From: Flammeovirgaceae bacterium UBA6059 | Lineage (GTDB): Bacteria > Bacteroidota > Bacteroidia > Cytophagales > Cyclobacteriaceae | Length of the DNA: 64,000 nt | NCBI GenBank assembly: GCA_002435755.1 | Contig: DIYH01000004.1 | Coordinates: 124,001 to 188,000 of the forward strand | Direction of reading: 5' to 3' | Part shown: positions 8,935 through 17,977 of the stretch, one piece after another | How positions within the stretch are numbered: the first letter of the stretch is position 1 | Layout: each line of letters opens with the position of its first letter | The notes under the pieces: generated by a model | What the model saw: only the letters and a program-made list of their open reading frames with translations | What the model was told of the DNA's origin: nothing | Database searches by the model: none | Program-made: the position numbers and the translations under genes

Positions 8935-10089
8935 CTAGTTTCTTTGTTTGGTGGTGTAGGGTACAGGTTCTTCAAGGGTAATAATGATGTCTCCATTGTC
9001 TACTTCCAGATCCACGCTCTTCTCACCACTACCATCTCCATATTTACCTGTTATTCGCACGTTTTTGTCGTCATCCTCATCTACTTCCGACTTCAGGCCT
9101 GCCATCGCAGAGGGCAGTATTATCCGCTCTTCCCTACCGTAAATGTCAAGTTCGAAACTTGATGTCGGATCAAAATTCAACTGTACATCTGCAGTCCTTC
9201 CGTTAATTCGGATACGAGAAAAACTTGCCATCACATTGCTCACATCCAGCTCTCCATAGAGTAGGTCCATATCAGTACTCTCAAACAACCGGTCGATCTG
9301 TATATCGGTGAAGTTGGCCTTACCAGCGATGTAGCCCACCTCTTCAAGTCTCATGGCGTCATTACGGGAGTCTACTCTCAGGCTGCTGATATCACTGATG
9401 TATATCTCAGAAGATGTGCTTTGAAGGTCTATCTGAGAAGCTCGGCTAACATCAATCTCTCCACCTTTGAGGTTGATCCGTGCTTCCCGGATACTACGAA
9501 TGTTTGCCCTACCATAACCAAGTGTCAAATCCAGTGGTGCCTCAATGTTACTCGCCCTGAAATCTCCATGACTCAGATCGACCACTAGCTTACCGCCATG
9601 CTGGTTGACATAGATGTTGCCAAAGCGATTAACGATCTCCATGGTTGAACTTGATGGAATATAGATTTCATAATCTACAGTGATCCTGCTCTTGCTTATC
9701 AGGTTCTTCGAAGCGTCTGAAACGCTGTTCCATAAGTCTTTGAACACACCTGAATTTCGGTCAAAAACCGTCTCAATGGTCAGGAAGTTTGCAGTGTTGT
9801 TAAAGTCAAAGTCCACCCGGTCCATGAGTTTCTCAACAGCATCGTCATTTTTGCCATAAGCTGTGATCTGTATCTTCATGGTCACACTATCCTGGTCCCA
9901 GGAGTTAAGTACTACCTGACCATACTTGTTTGTCAGATCAATCGTCACATTACTCCTGACGTTAAAGCCACGTTCTATGACTTTGGTCAGCCGTGTGTCC
10001 GTATCTTTATTCTTCGAACCAAGGATACCTCCAAAAAGGGACCCTTCGATCAGGAGACTAAAGATTAATATGCTGATCAGCTTCTTCAT
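8935..10089 (-). CDS. DUF4097-like adhesin / beta-helix exported protein
   Basis: 384 residues with an N-terminal signal peptide (MKKLISILIFSLLIEGSLFG). The rest is a run of short repeating beta-strand units (VTIDLTNKYGQVVLNSW, MEIVNRFGNIYVNQHGGKLV, LTLGYGRANIRSI, MDLLYGELDVSNV), which is the pattern of DUF4097/DUF2807 putative adhesins with a right-handed beta-helix. These are common next to anti-sigma genes in Bacteroidota. Its first 32 bases overlap the 3' end of the anti-sigma-like gene, so translation is probably coupled. It is likely exposed in the periplasm or at the surface; whether it contributes to sensing by the sigma/anti-sigma pair is inference. Confidence 0.65.
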   Translation of the reverse strand: MKKLISILIFSLLIEGSLFGGILGSKNKDTDTRLTKVIERGFNVRSNVTIDLTNKYGQVVLNSWDQDSVTMKIQITAYGKNDDAVEKLMDRVDFDFNNTANFLTIETVFDRNSGVFKDLWNSVSDASKNLISKSRITVDYEIYIPSSSTMEIVNRFGNIYVNQHGGKLVVDLSHGDFRASNIEAPLDLTLGYGRANIRSIREARINLKGGEIDVSRASQIDLQSTSSEIYISDISSLRVDSRNDAMRLEEVGYIAGKANFTDIQIDRLFESTDMDLLYGELDVSNVMASFSRIRINGRTADVQLNFDPTSSFELDIYGREERIILPSAMAGLKSEVDEDDDKNVRITGKYGDGSGEKSVDLEVDNGDIIITLEEPVPYTTKQRN

Positions 10090-10606
10090 CTTTGTCTTTA
10101 TCTAATTCTTCTAATATTCTTTCAAGCATGGACAAGCGGATTTTGTAATTTGTAATCATCGCCTGAACTACTTCTTCATTATCCGCATTGTCTTTGAGGT
10201 CTTTTTTAAGATCGTCATAGGCCTCATTGAGCATGTTGAAATCAGCCTGGTAAAAATCACTGTCAGGTAGACTTGCCTGGATAATGGTGAGTTTCTCAGC
10301 TATTAGGTCGTTGTAGAAAGCCTCTGCCTCGGCTAATTCCGGAGATATCCGGTACAGAATATTATCACTTCGGCTATTGGTTGACTGCAACCAAATCGTC
10401 ATCCCCACCGCCGAGACCAATATGAGCATAGCAGCCACACGCAATAGATATCCCAGGGTAGTTTTTTTCTTAACAACCTTGTCATCAGAGGTAGTGTGAC
10501 TTTCAAGACGCTGCTCAATCTGACCCCAAAGACCGGAAAGGTCTTCATCATATACATCAAAACTCGCCCGATCCTTATCCACATATTTCTTTAATTCATC
10601 ACCCAT
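10058..10606 (-). CDS. Single-pass membrane anti-sigma-factor-like protein
   Basis: 182 residues. An N-terminal soluble part (residues 1-47, MGDELKKYVDKDRASFDVYD) is followed by one transmembrane helix at about 53-72 (LLRVAAMLILVSAVGMTIWL) and a helical, highly charged C-terminal part (about 80-182) with a DKDKDEE tail. The topology (cytoplasmic N-terminus, one helix, periplasmic C-terminus) and the 8-base overlap with the ECF sigma gene fit an anti-sigma factor. There is no recognisable zinc-binding HxxxCxxC motif, so the family assignment rests on context and topology. The 3' end overlaps the next gene by 32 bases. Confidence 0.6.
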   Translation of the reverse strand: MGDELKKYVDKDRASFDVYDEDLSGLWGQIEQRLESHTTSDDKVVKKKTTLGYLLRVAAMLILVSAVGMTIWLQSTNSRSDNILYRISPELAEAEAFYNDLIAEKLTIIQASLPDSDFYQADFNMLNEAYDDLKKDLKDNADNEEVVQAMITNYKIRLSMLERILEELDKDKDEEADQHINL

Positions 10607-11183
10607 AGCTCATACTATTATCGTCCATCAACAATTTCCGTATTTTGGCTTTCGCCTTGCTGTACTGCGCTTTAGAAGCTGACTCAGTTACACCGAGTAT
10701 TGTACCTATTTCCTTATGATCATAGCCTTCAAAAAGATACAGGTTGAGTACTGTTCTACACCCTTCTGATATTTGATCAATGGCCCTCATTATTCGACTT
10801 GCTTCAAACTTCTGGAAGTCAGTGTCTTCTTCCTCTTCTACATAATCAGTACGGTCATTTATCTCTACCATTTCCAGTTTCTTCTTTCGGAGCGTATTGA
10901 TACACTTGTTGACCACTATTCTTTTGATCCATGCACTGAAAAGGTTTTCATTTTCCAGTGTGTGGATCTTAAGAAAGGCATCTACAAAAGCATCTTGTAA
11001 TGCGTCCTTCGCCTCATCTTCATTACCCATCAGCCTTCGACAAATATTGAACATAGCCTTAGCGTAAAGTCCATAGAGTTCACTTTGGGCCCGGCGGTCG
11101 CCTTCCTTGCTCTTTACTACCAAATACTTATGGATCGATTGTTGCCCCGAATCCAAATTCTCTAGATTTTGATCTAAAGACAT
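10599..11183 (-). CDS. ECF-type RNA polymerase sigma factor
   Basis: 194 residues with the two conserved regions of sigma-70 family ECF factors. Region 2 lies at about 30-100 (LYGLYAKAMFNICRRLMGN, DEAKDALQDAFVDAFLKI, FSAWIKRIVVNKCINTLRK) and recognises the -10 element. Region 4 lies at about 135-187 (GCRTVLNLYLFEGYDHKEIG, VTESASKAQYSKAKAKIRKL) and recognises the -35 element. It is the first gene of a tightly packed five-gene operon with overlapping or near-zero spacing, followed directly by its likely anti-sigma partner. Bacteroidota ECF factors of this kind often control envelope or nutrient functions; the regulon here is not known. Confidence 0.9.
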   Translation of the reverse strand: MSLDQNLENLDSGQQSIHKYLVVKSKEGDRRAQSELYGLYAKAMFNICRRLMGNEDEAKDALQDAFVDAFLKIHTLENENLFSAWIKRIVVNKCINTLRKKKLEMVEINDRTDYVEEEEDTDFQKFEASRIMRAIDQISEGCRTVLNLYLFEGYDHKEIGTILGVTESASKAQYSKAKAKIRKLLMDDNSMSYG

Positions 11184-11214
11184 AGTATTAGTTTCAAGGT
11201 TTCCATTTGATCCA

Positions 11215-11850
11215 TTATTTCTTCATTTTCCGGTAGGTGGATGAAAAAATGAACGTACCGTAGTAATTGCTATTGCAGATCAATTCCTTATATGTAGATG
11301 CAAAGTGTTCTGCTATATCTTCAAGGCGTGAAGCCTGGATGCCTACCGTAATTTTAAAAAACAGGTACATCAACCGAAGCATTGGCAGTTGCCACAAGAC
11401 GCGTAAATCCTTGGAAAGTTGAAAATCAGCAACAATCCACAATCCTCCTTCCTTGAGCCTGACATCCAAAGATGAAAACATGAGGTGAAATTCATTTCCA
11501 TCAAAGGAGTCTAAAAAGAACTGTGTGATGATCACATCATAACAATCATTGGCTTTTGTGCTAGGCCATGATTCATTGATAAACCTTACATCTTGGTTTG
11601 AGATACTCCTCATTTCAGCCAATTGCAGCATCCCCTGTGAAGATTCTACATAGTCTATGTTAAGACCACTCAAGTTGAGTCTTGCGATAGCATCCAGCAC
11701 GTACCCCGTACCTCCACCCACAATCAAAACTCTACTGTCAGATGTCATGTTGTCAAGACCAAAAGCCTGTGCTTTTCGAATAGAACCAGCGAACACCAAG
11801 TTGCCAAGGCGATCATACCATCTGGCCAAATGATCATAATCACTAGGCAT
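11215..11850 (-). CDS. Class I SAM-dependent methyltransferase
   Basis: 211 residues from the ATG at 11850 (MPSDYDHLARWYDRLGNLVF); the longer frame to 11886 would overlap the upstream gene by 44 bases. The SAM-binding glycine-rich loop is VLIVGGGTGYVLDAI (about residues 41-55), followed by the acidic loop-2 region (IDYVESSQGML) and the motif around DCYDVIITQFFLDSF. The N-terminal pattern YDHLARWYD is seen in quinone- and lipid-type methyltransferases such as UbiE relatives. It overlaps the UbiA-like prenyltransferase gene by 8 bases, which suggests the two act on the same prenylated or membrane-bound product. The substrate is unknown. Confidence 0.75.
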   Translation of the reverse strand: MPSDYDHLARWYDRLGNLVFAGSIRKAQAFGLDNMTSDSRVLIVGGGTGYVLDAIARLNLSGLNIDYVESSQGMLQLAEMRSISNQDVRFINESWPSTKANDCYDVIITQFFLDSFDGNEFHLMFSSLDVRLKEGGLWIVADFQLSKDLRVLWQLPMLRLMYLFFKITVGIQASRLEDIAEHFASTYKELICNSNYYGTFIFSSTYRKMKK

Positions 11851-12658
11851 ACAGCAGGTAAAACAGTGGGAAAAAGAAAATACCATCTCCTATGACACGA
11901 TAGAATTGATCCTCACGAAAAAAAGAAGGTTTCAAAATCAGAGCTATCAGGCTCAGGTTCATTAGAACAATCATCGCATAAAGAGATGGAGCTTGCTCTA
12001 AAGAGTAAAGGACCATAGTCAGGGCCATGGAGAGAAATGCCAGACCTAAAATGGTTTTTCTAATTGTCCTTTTACCAAAGCGAACTGCCATTGAATGAAA
12101 GCCTACCTGCTGGTCCATCTCAAAATCAAAAAATGAAAAGGTAAGCAGGTTGACGACTGCCAGAAGGAAGATCACTGTCATTAGCAATATGACATCCGGG
12201 ATCATCAATTCAACTGTAAGAGATAGAGGTGCCAGAAATACTCCGGCAGTGTAACCCAGAGCTACAAAGACTTCCTTAGCCCAAAAACGAGTATAACGAA
12301 CCAATAGGAAATAAATGATTATAAAAGCTGTTGCTGTTACTCCCCATAGTATGACTATTGATGGTAGATAGAAAAGCGTGATGACTCCCATCAAAATAGC
12401 CGCGACCATACCACAGATTACTCCCCGTCGAAATCGATAATGAATATAATGCCTCAATGAAACAGAGGGAGAAATCTGCTTATCACTATCCATCAGATGA
12501 TCGAAACTATAAATCAACCAGACGCATATAAATAGGCTCAGCTGAACGGCCCATGTGAGTTCTGTGCCTAAGTACTTTGCCATTGCCGTACTCAGCACAA
12601 CTGCACCTAGAGCAACATCCAATGAAAGCGCCTGAAACAACCGGTAAGCCTTGATCAT
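11843..12658 (-). CDS. UbiA-family membrane prenyltransferase
   Basis: 271 residues with about eight or nine membrane helices. The two aspartate-rich motifs expected for the family are visible: FDHLMD (first DxxxD) and FFDFEMDQQVGFHSMAVRFG (second DxxxD followed by the typical VRFG). These bind the magnesium-diphosphate of a polyprenyl donor, and the enzyme attaches it to an aromatic or other acceptor. I choose the ATG at 12658 (MIKAYRLFQALS) because the first 15 codons of the longer frame to 12703 coincide exactly with the rho-independent terminator of the ATP synthase operon. The gene overlaps the methyltransferase by 8 bases. Acceptor and product are unknown; menA- or ubiA-type roles cannot be separated here. 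Confidence 0.75.
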   Translation of the reverse strand: MIKAYRLFQALSLDVALGAVVLSTAMAKYLGTELTWAVQLSLFICVWLIYSFDHLMDSDKQISPSVSLRHYIHYRFRRGVICGMVAAILMGVITLFYLPSIVILWGVTATAFIIIYFLLVRYTRFWAKEVFVALGYTAGVFLAPLSLTVELMIPDVILLMTVIFLLAVVNLLTFSFFDFEMDQQVGFHSMAVRFGKRTIRKTILGLAFLSMALTMVLYSLEQAPSLYAMIVLMNLSLIALILKPSFFREDQFYRVIGDGIFFFPLFYLLYA

Positions 12659-12674
12659 CCCAGTACCAATTACA

Positions 12675-12700
12675 CAAAAAAAGCCCAGCATTGGGCTTTT
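12675..12700 (-). terminator. Rho-independent terminator of the ATP synthase operon
   Basis: On the minus strand the stem AAGCCCA / TGGGCTT (12681-12698) with a four-base loop is followed by a run of T. It lies 20 bases after the atpG stop and overlaps the upstream extension of the UbiA-like frame, which therefore needs its own promoter or partial readthrough. Confidence 0.8.
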
Positions 12701-12721
12701 CATTTATAGTTTTTGGTCGGT

Positions 12722-13606
12722 TTAGCCGTTTTTCAATGCATCCGCGCCACCAACGATCTCCAATATCTCTTTAGTGATGGCGGCTTGACGTGTTCTGTTA
12801 TAAGTCAACTTCAGTTCCTTAAGTAGCTCTCCAGCGTTATCAGTAGCTTGACCCATTGCCGTCATTCTTGCTCCTTGCTCCGCTGCGTTCGACTCTAAGA
12901 GTCCCTTATATAGCTGGATTTTTAGAGAATTAGGAATCAGGTCTTTTACTATCTCCTCTCTGGATGGCTCGTAGATATAGTCAATCTCCGAACCAACTCC
13001 TTCTTCCACTTCAGGAGCCGCAATTGGCAGGTACTGCTCGGCTCTCAATATTTGAGTTGCCACATTCTTGAACTCATTATAGATCAAATCTACTCTGTCA
13101 TAGAGGTCTGCCTCAAAATCCTTCATCACACGCTCTGCCATGGCCCTCACATCTTCAAACTTCAGGTGATGCATGGTTTGCCAATAATCATCTACGAGTT
13201 GATAATTTCTCTTTCTGAAGTAGTCGTAAGATCGCTTGCCTATCGGCATAATGGTGAGATTACCACTTCTCTCTGCGTGTGCATAGTTTTCCTTGATATG
13301 GCTTACAGCCGCTTTGAACACGTTGCTATTGAAAGCCCCACAAAGTCCCCTATCAGAAGAAACCACCATGAGAAGTACCCGCTCGGTTCCCTTATCAATG
13401 GAAAATACCGATGGTTCTTCTGTAGAAGCTGCACTGCTTACATTTCGAAGAATAGTGTTGAGTTTGAGAGCATAGGGACGCATTTGAAGAATGCGGTCTT
13501 GCGCTCTTCTCAACTTAGCAGCCGCAACCATTTTCATGGCTTTGGTTATCTGCTGGGTAGAATTGACTGTGGCAATCCTGTTTTTTACTTCTTTTAAGTT
13601 CGGCAT
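12722..13606 (-). CDS. atpG: F-type ATP synthase gamma subunit
   Basis: 294 residues, the normal length. The N-terminal helix that enters the alpha3beta3 ring is typical (MPNLKEVKNRIATVNSTQQI, TKAMKMVAAAKLRRAQ), and the C-terminal helix carries the conserved block (AEQGARMTAMGQATDNA, LTYNRTRQAAITKEILEIV). The central Rossmann-like part contains VVSSDRGLCGAFNSNV. The subunit is the rotor shaft that couples proton flow in Fo to catalysis in F1. It is the last gene of the operon here, 14 bases after atpA, and is followed by a rho-independent terminator rather than atpD. Confidence 0.97.
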   Translation of the reverse strand: MPNLKEVKNRIATVNSTQQITKAMKMVAAAKLRRAQDRILQMRPYALKLNTILRNVSSAASTEEPSVFSIDKGTERVLLMVVSSDRGLCGAFNSNVFKAAVSHIKENYAHAERSGNLTIMPIGKRSYDYFRKRNYQLVDDYWQTMHHLKFEDVRAMAERVMKDFEADLYDRVDLIYNEFKNVATQILRAEQYLPIAAPEVEEGVGSEIDYIYEPSREEIVKDLIPNSLKIQLYKGLLESNAAEQGARMTAMGQATDNAGELLKELKLTYNRTRQAAITKEILEIVGGADALKNG

Positions 13607-13620
13607 ACTGCGATGCTATT

Positions 13621-15201
13621 CTATTTTGTGTAGTGAGCAGCGAGCGATTTAGCTGTTTCTGCTAAGACCTCAGTGATGGTATCATCTATCTTACCACTAG
13701 CCAACTTATCAAGCACTCCTCCGTGCTTTGATCTCATCTCCTGCAAAAACTCCTTTTCGAAATCTTTGACCTTCTCTGTAGGTACCTTATCAATGTACCC
13801 CTTGGTAGAGGCGAAGATGATGGCGACCTGATCCTCTACTCGTACGGGAGAGTACTGACCCTGCTTCAAGATCTCTAGGTTCTTTCTTCCTCTATCGATG
13901 ATTCTCTGTGTAGCTGCATCCAGGTCAGACCCGAATTTAGCAAACGCCTCAAGTTCTCTGAACTGCGCTTGGTCAAGCTTCAAGGTACCGGCTACTTTCT
14001 TCATAGACTTGATCTGGGCCGCACCACCCACTCGTGATACTGAGATACCTACGTTGATCGCAGGTCGGATACCAGAGTTGAAAAGGTTGGTCTCCAGGAA
14101 TATCTGTCCATCTGTAATTGAAATTACGTTAGTTGGGATATAAGCTGATACATCACCTGCTTGTGTCTCAATGATGGGCAGGGCTGTCAATGAACCACCA
14201 CCTTTTACTTTGCCTTTCAATGAAGGTGGTAAGTCATTCATCTGTTGTGCGATATCATCATTCTCATTGATTTTCGCTGCTCTCTCCAATAGTCTTGAGT
14301 GCAAGTAGAATACATCACCAGGATACGCTTCACGTCCGGGAGGCCTTCTAAGAAGCAACGACACTTCGCGGTAAGATACTGCCTGCTTAGACAGGTCATC
14401 ATAGATCACAAGTGCTGGTCGCCCTGTATCTCTGAAGTATTCGCCAATTGCTGCACCGGTAAACGGAGCGAAAAACTGCATCGGCGCAGGATCAGATGCT
14501 GCTGCTGATACAATAGTGGTATACGGCATAGCACCACCTTTTTCGAGGGCTGCTACCACCTGGGCCACAGTAGAGGCTTTTTGCCCTACCGCTACGTAAA
14601 TACAGTAAACAGGCTCACCTCTTTCATAAAACTCCTTCTGATTCAGAATAGTATCAATTGCTACAGCTGTCTTACCTGTTTGACGGTCTCCAATGATCAA
14701 CTCACGCTGACCTCTTCCTATAGGGATCATAGAGTCAATCGCTTTGATACCTGTCTGTAGAGGTTCGTTTACAGGCTGTCTGTAGATCACACCAGGTGCC
14801 TTACGCTCCAATGGCATTTCATACAGCTCGCCTTCAACTTTACCTTTACCATCTATCGGGTTACCAAGTGTATCAACAACTCTACCACACATACCATCAC
14901 CGACTTTGATCGAGGCAATTCTTGTAGTACGCTTCACTGTATCCCCTTCTTTGATCTCAGATGACTCGCCAAGAAGTACAGCACCAACATTGTCTTCTTC
15001 AAGGTTGAGGACAAGTGCATTCAATCCATTTTCAAACTCCAGGAGCTCACCTGCCTGGGCCTGGGTGAGACCATAAATACGTGCCACACCGTCACCCACC
15101 TGAAGTACTGTGCCTACTTCCTCAAGCTCAGCTTCAGATCTAAAATTTGAAAGTTGTTCCCTAAGTATCGCTGATACTTCGTCTGGTCTGACTTCTGCCA
15201 T
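13621..15201 (-). CDS. atpA: F-type ATP synthase alpha subunit
   Basis: 526 residues. The P-loop GDRQTGKTA is at 171-179, and the arginine-finger region ([19 protein letters not shown], here [16 protein letters not shown]) and [20 protein letters not shown] are present. The alpha subunit forms the non-catalytic nucleotide sites of F1 and contributes the arginine finger to the beta catalytic sites. It begins 13 bases after atpH and ends 14 bases before atpG. The expected catalytic partner gene atpD is not in this window, which agrees with the split ATP synthase loci of many Bacteroidota. Confidence 0.98.
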   Translation of the reverse strand: MAEVRPDEVSAILREQLSNFRSEAELEEVGTVLQVGDGVARIYGLTQAQAGELLEFENGLNALVLNLEEDNVGAVLLGESSEIKEGDTVKRTTRIASIKVGDGMCGRVVDTLGNPIDGKGKVEGELYEMPLERKAPGVIYRQPVNEPLQTGIKAIDSMIPIGRGQRELIIGDRQTGKTAVAIDTILNQKEFYERGEPVYCIYVAVGQKASTVAQVVAALEKGGAMPYTTIVSAAASDPAPMQFFAPFTGAAIGEYFRDTGRPALVIYDDLSKQAVSYREVSLLLRRPPGREAYPGDVFYLHSRLLERAAKINENDDIAQQMNDLPPSLKGKVKGGGSLTALPIIETQAGDVSAYIPTNVISITDGQIFLETNLFNSGIRPAINVGISVSRVGGAAQIKSMKKVAGTLKLDQAQFRELEAFAKFGSDLDAATQRIIDRGRKNLEILKQGQYSPVRVEDQVAIIFASTKGYIDKVPTEKVKDFEKEFLQEMRSKHGGVLDKLASGKIDDTITEVLAETAKSLAAHYTK

Positions 15202-15214
15202 GGGATGATATTCT

Positions 15215-15754
15215 TTAGTTATTTATTAATGTATATCTCAAATCTCTCAGCTTACCGCTGACACTGTCATCTATCTTTCGATCTCCTATTTTCAAGGTAA
15301 ATCCACCAATCAGCTCAGGATCAACCTCTTCCTGAAGTTCGACCTTCTTCTTAGCAATATCCTCAACGATCTTAGTAAACTCTTTTCTAAGTTTAGCATC
15401 GAGTGGAACAGCTGTTCTTAGAACAGCATCTTCTATGCCTTTGTGAATATTGTAGAGCCTCACAAATTCTTTAGCTACCTCTTCCAACACCTGTTCCCGG
15501 TTTTTCCTGGTCATGATCTCAAAAATGGACATGGTCAGTGCATTGACCTTACCGGAAAAGATCTTTTTAAGTATTCCTAGTTTTTTAAGATGGGGAATGA
15601 TTGGGTTGCGCAACATTAAAGCAAAAGGGCGCTCTTGCTTACAGATCGCCACGAAATTGTCCATGTCATCTTTGACAGCATCCAGTTTGCCTTTCTCTTC
15701 GGCCATCGAAAGCAATGGCTTGGCATACCTTATGGCAATTCTGCTATCTGACAT
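15215..15754 (-). CDS. atpH: F-type ATP synthase delta subunit
   Basis: 179 residues, a normal length for the delta/OSCP family. Recognisable blocks are the N-terminal helical domain ([20 protein letters not shown]) and the C-terminal signature [20 protein letters not shown] near the end. The protein joins the peripheral stalk b subunits to the top of the alpha3beta3 hexamer. It starts one base after the atpF stop, and the following gene is atpA. The order b-delta-alpha-gamma is the usual one. Confidence 0.95.
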   Translation of the reverse strand: MSDSRIAIRYAKPLLSMAEEKGKLDAVKDDMDNFVAICKQERPFALMLRNPIIPHLKKLGILKKIFSGKVNALTMSIFEIMTRKNREQVLEEVAKEFVRLYNIHKGIEDAVLRTAVPLDAKLRKEFTKIVEDIAKKKVELQEEVDPELIGGFTLKIGDRKIDDSVSGKLRDLRYTLINN

Positions 15755-15755
15755 C

Positions 15756-16250
15756 TTAATTGACCTTAATGTCCTTTACAAATTCCTGGATGAGCTCTTT
15801 CTGCGCATTGTCCTTTGCCAAATCCTGTCTGATCACCTTTTCAGCAATATTTAGTGAAAGCTCAGCTACGAGGTTTTTGACATCTTTCAGTGCGTTTTGC
15901 TTTTCAGACTCAATACTCTTCCTGGCATCATCGATCATCTTCTCTGTGATCTTGGCCGTCTCTACCTTTGCGTCCTCCTTGATCTGATTGGCAACAGCAT
16001 TTGCTTCCTTCAGTATCTTTTCTCTTTCAAACCGTGCCTCTTGGAGTAGATATTCATTGTCAGCTTTGAGTTGATTCATTTCCTCTTTCGCCAGCTCTGC
16101 AGCCTTGAGAGAGTCACTAATAAAGCCTTCTCTTGTACGCAAGGCCTCAGTGATAGGCTTCCAAACGAACATTGCCAAAATGGCAAATACAACAAGGAAG
16201 ACAACTGTTTGCCAAAATATGAGACCGATTCCTGGGGTAACTAGTTCCAC
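15756..16250 (-). CDS. atpF: F-type ATP synthase b subunit
   Basis: 164 residues. One membrane helix near the N-terminus (LIFWQTVVFLVVFAILAMFV, about 10-29) is followed by KPI and then a long charged amphipathic helix (about 35-160) that dimerises to form the peripheral stalk. The N-terminal pattern (TPGIGLIFWQ) is typical of Bacteroidota AtpF. The gene lies between atpE (66-base gap) and atpH (1-base gap). Confidence 0.95.
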   Translation of the reverse strand: MELVTPGIGLIFWQTVVFLVVFAILAMFVWKPITEALRTREGFISDSLKAAELAKEEMNQLKADNEYLLQEARFEREKILKEANAVANQIKEDAKVETAKITEKMIDDARKSIESEKQNALKDVKNLVAELSLNIAEKVIRQDLAKDNAQKELIQEFVKDIKVN

Positions 16251-16316
16251 GTTATTTCTTTTTTAGAATAGGACCTGGCCCTCAGACCTAATGTCAAAGG
16301 ACCAGATCTGAATAAA

Positions 16317-16526
<210 letters not shown>

Positions 16527-16552
16527 TTAATTTATATGGTTTAAAAAAGATT

Positions 16553-17590
16553 CTAATGATGCTCCTCTACCGCCTGCCCAAAGTACATAGATGAGAGAAG
16601 TGTAAATACATATGCCTGAAGTAGAGCAACAAACAGTTCTAGCAAATTCATTACTGACGCTAGGACTGTGGCTCCTATACCCACCGCAATGCTCTCCGCA
16701 ATGAAGGTGAGACTCAGAATACTTAAGATGATAATGTGTCCTGCCGTAATGTTAGCAAAGAGACGTACCATCAATGAGAACGGCTTAGTGAAAATACCTA
16801 TGATCTCAATAGGCCATAGAATAAGGTATAGCGGAAATTTTGCTAACCATCCCATGCTGTTTCCCATAGGGTCTAATATGTGCATCCAGTAAGTCTTACG
16901 ACCTGATGCCAATGTGATAATAAGGCTCGCCACCGCAAGAACCATGGTCACAGCAATGTTCCCAGTTAGGTTGGCTGCAGCAGGCAAAAGACCCAATAAA
17001 TTGCCAAACCAAATGAAAAAGAATAGAGTAAGTAAATACGGAAGGTAGCGCTCGTACTTTGGCCCTATGTTAGGCTTAACTATTTCGTCCCGAACATATA
17101 TGATTATAGGCTCAAAAAATGATTGTATCCCCGATGGAGCCTTACCAATATTCTTTTTATAACCTCGTGCCACCGCCGAAAAGATCAATATTAATGCTAT
17201 TGCATTGAAGAATAGAAATAACACATTCTTGGTAATAGAAAAATCTAATACATGATCTCCATTTGCCAACGCAATGTGCTCATGCTCCATGATGTAGCCG
17301 CTGTAGGGTACTACCTCATGAGCATCATTGTAAAAATTGCTGGATGAGAAAACATCCAAGCCCTTTTCTTCCGAATACAAAATGACAGGGAGGTGCACCG
17401 TAAGTCCATGAAATATCTCCCACGAATGGGCATCCATGATATGGTGATTGATCATTTCACTTGGATTGAAATCACCATCTCCCGCTGACTCTTCAGCGAG
17501 TACTGTTGACTGAGAAATCACCATCAAAATAGCCAACAAGACATTGACCTTCAAAAACTTAGTGATCAGCTCTATTTTGCTTGAATACAT
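16553..17590 (-). CDS. atpB: F-type ATP synthase a subunit
   Basis: 345 residues. It contains the essential stator arginine in SLMVRLFANITAGHI and the C-terminal helix block LLELFVALLQAYVFTLLSSMY. Proton half-channels form between this subunit and the c ring. The N-terminus is extended by about 120 residues: a signal-like hydrophobic segment (VLLAILMVISQSTVLAEE), then an acidic, histidine-containing region (HHIMDAHSWEIFHG) predicted to lie outside the membrane. This long form is common in Bacteroidota, but its role is not established. The gene follows two small membrane-protein genes of the same operon. Confidence 0.96.
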   Translation of the reverse strand: MYSSKIELITKFLKVNVLLAILMVISQSTVLAEESAGDGDFNPSEMINHHIMDAHSWEIFHGLTVHLPVILYSEEKGLDVFSSSNFYNDAHEVVPYSGYIMEHEHIALANGDHVLDFSITKNVLFLFFNAIALILIFSAVARGYKKNIGKAPSGIQSFFEPIIIYVRDEIVKPNIGPKYERYLPYLLTLFFFIWFGNLLGLLPAAANLTGNIAVTMVLAVASLIITLASGRKTYWMHILDPMGNSMGWLAKFPLYLILWPIEIIGIFTKPFSLMVRLFANITAGHIIILSILSLTFIAESIAVGIGATVLASVMNLLELFVALLQAYVFTLLSSMYFGQAVEEHH

Positions 17591-17608
17591 AGGTTGATAA
17601 TTACCCCC

Positions 17609-17977
17609 TCAATTGCGCCGCAAGTTAGACAATACGGTATATATTTCAAAAGCCAAGTAAATCAAATAGACGCTTAAAAACTGAGCCATCAGGGGCTTCA
17701 TATCATCAAATTTCATCACGAATAATACAGCGATAAAAAACAATGAAGTAAGAAACCTGAAGGTAATCAACCCTAGCGCATATAGCGGAGATTCCCAGCC
17801 TGACTTTTCCGCTAGGTAAATGATCCAGGCAACTACCAAAGACTGGAGAAAAAAGAATAAAACTAATCCAGGAAATGTGGAATGCAGCGTATCACTTGCG
17901 AGCATAGTACTCTCAAAATAGTAGCTGGCAAACAAAACACAAGCAATACCTATAACACCAAAAAGGTAAAACCTCAT
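17609..17977 (-). CDS. AtpI-like four-helix membrane protein of the ATP synthase operon
   Basis: 122 residues with about four hydrophobic segments (YLFGVIGIACVLFASYYF, GLVLFFFLQSLVVAWIIYLA, ALGLITFRFLTSLFFIAVLFV, FLSVYLIYLAFEIYTVL). The position between the AtpZ-type gene (4-base overlap) and atpB matches AtpI-like genes, whose products are thought to help c-ring assembly or ion supply. The sequence is divergent, so the assignment rests on position, size and topology. Translation is probably coupled to the upstream gene. Confidence 0.65.
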   Translation of the reverse strand: MRFYLFGVIGIACVLFASYYFESTMLASDTLHSTFPGLVLFFFLQSLVVAWIIYLAEKSGWESPLYALGLITFRFLTSLFFIAVLFVMKFDDMKPLMAQFLSVYLIYLAFEIYTVLSNLRRN

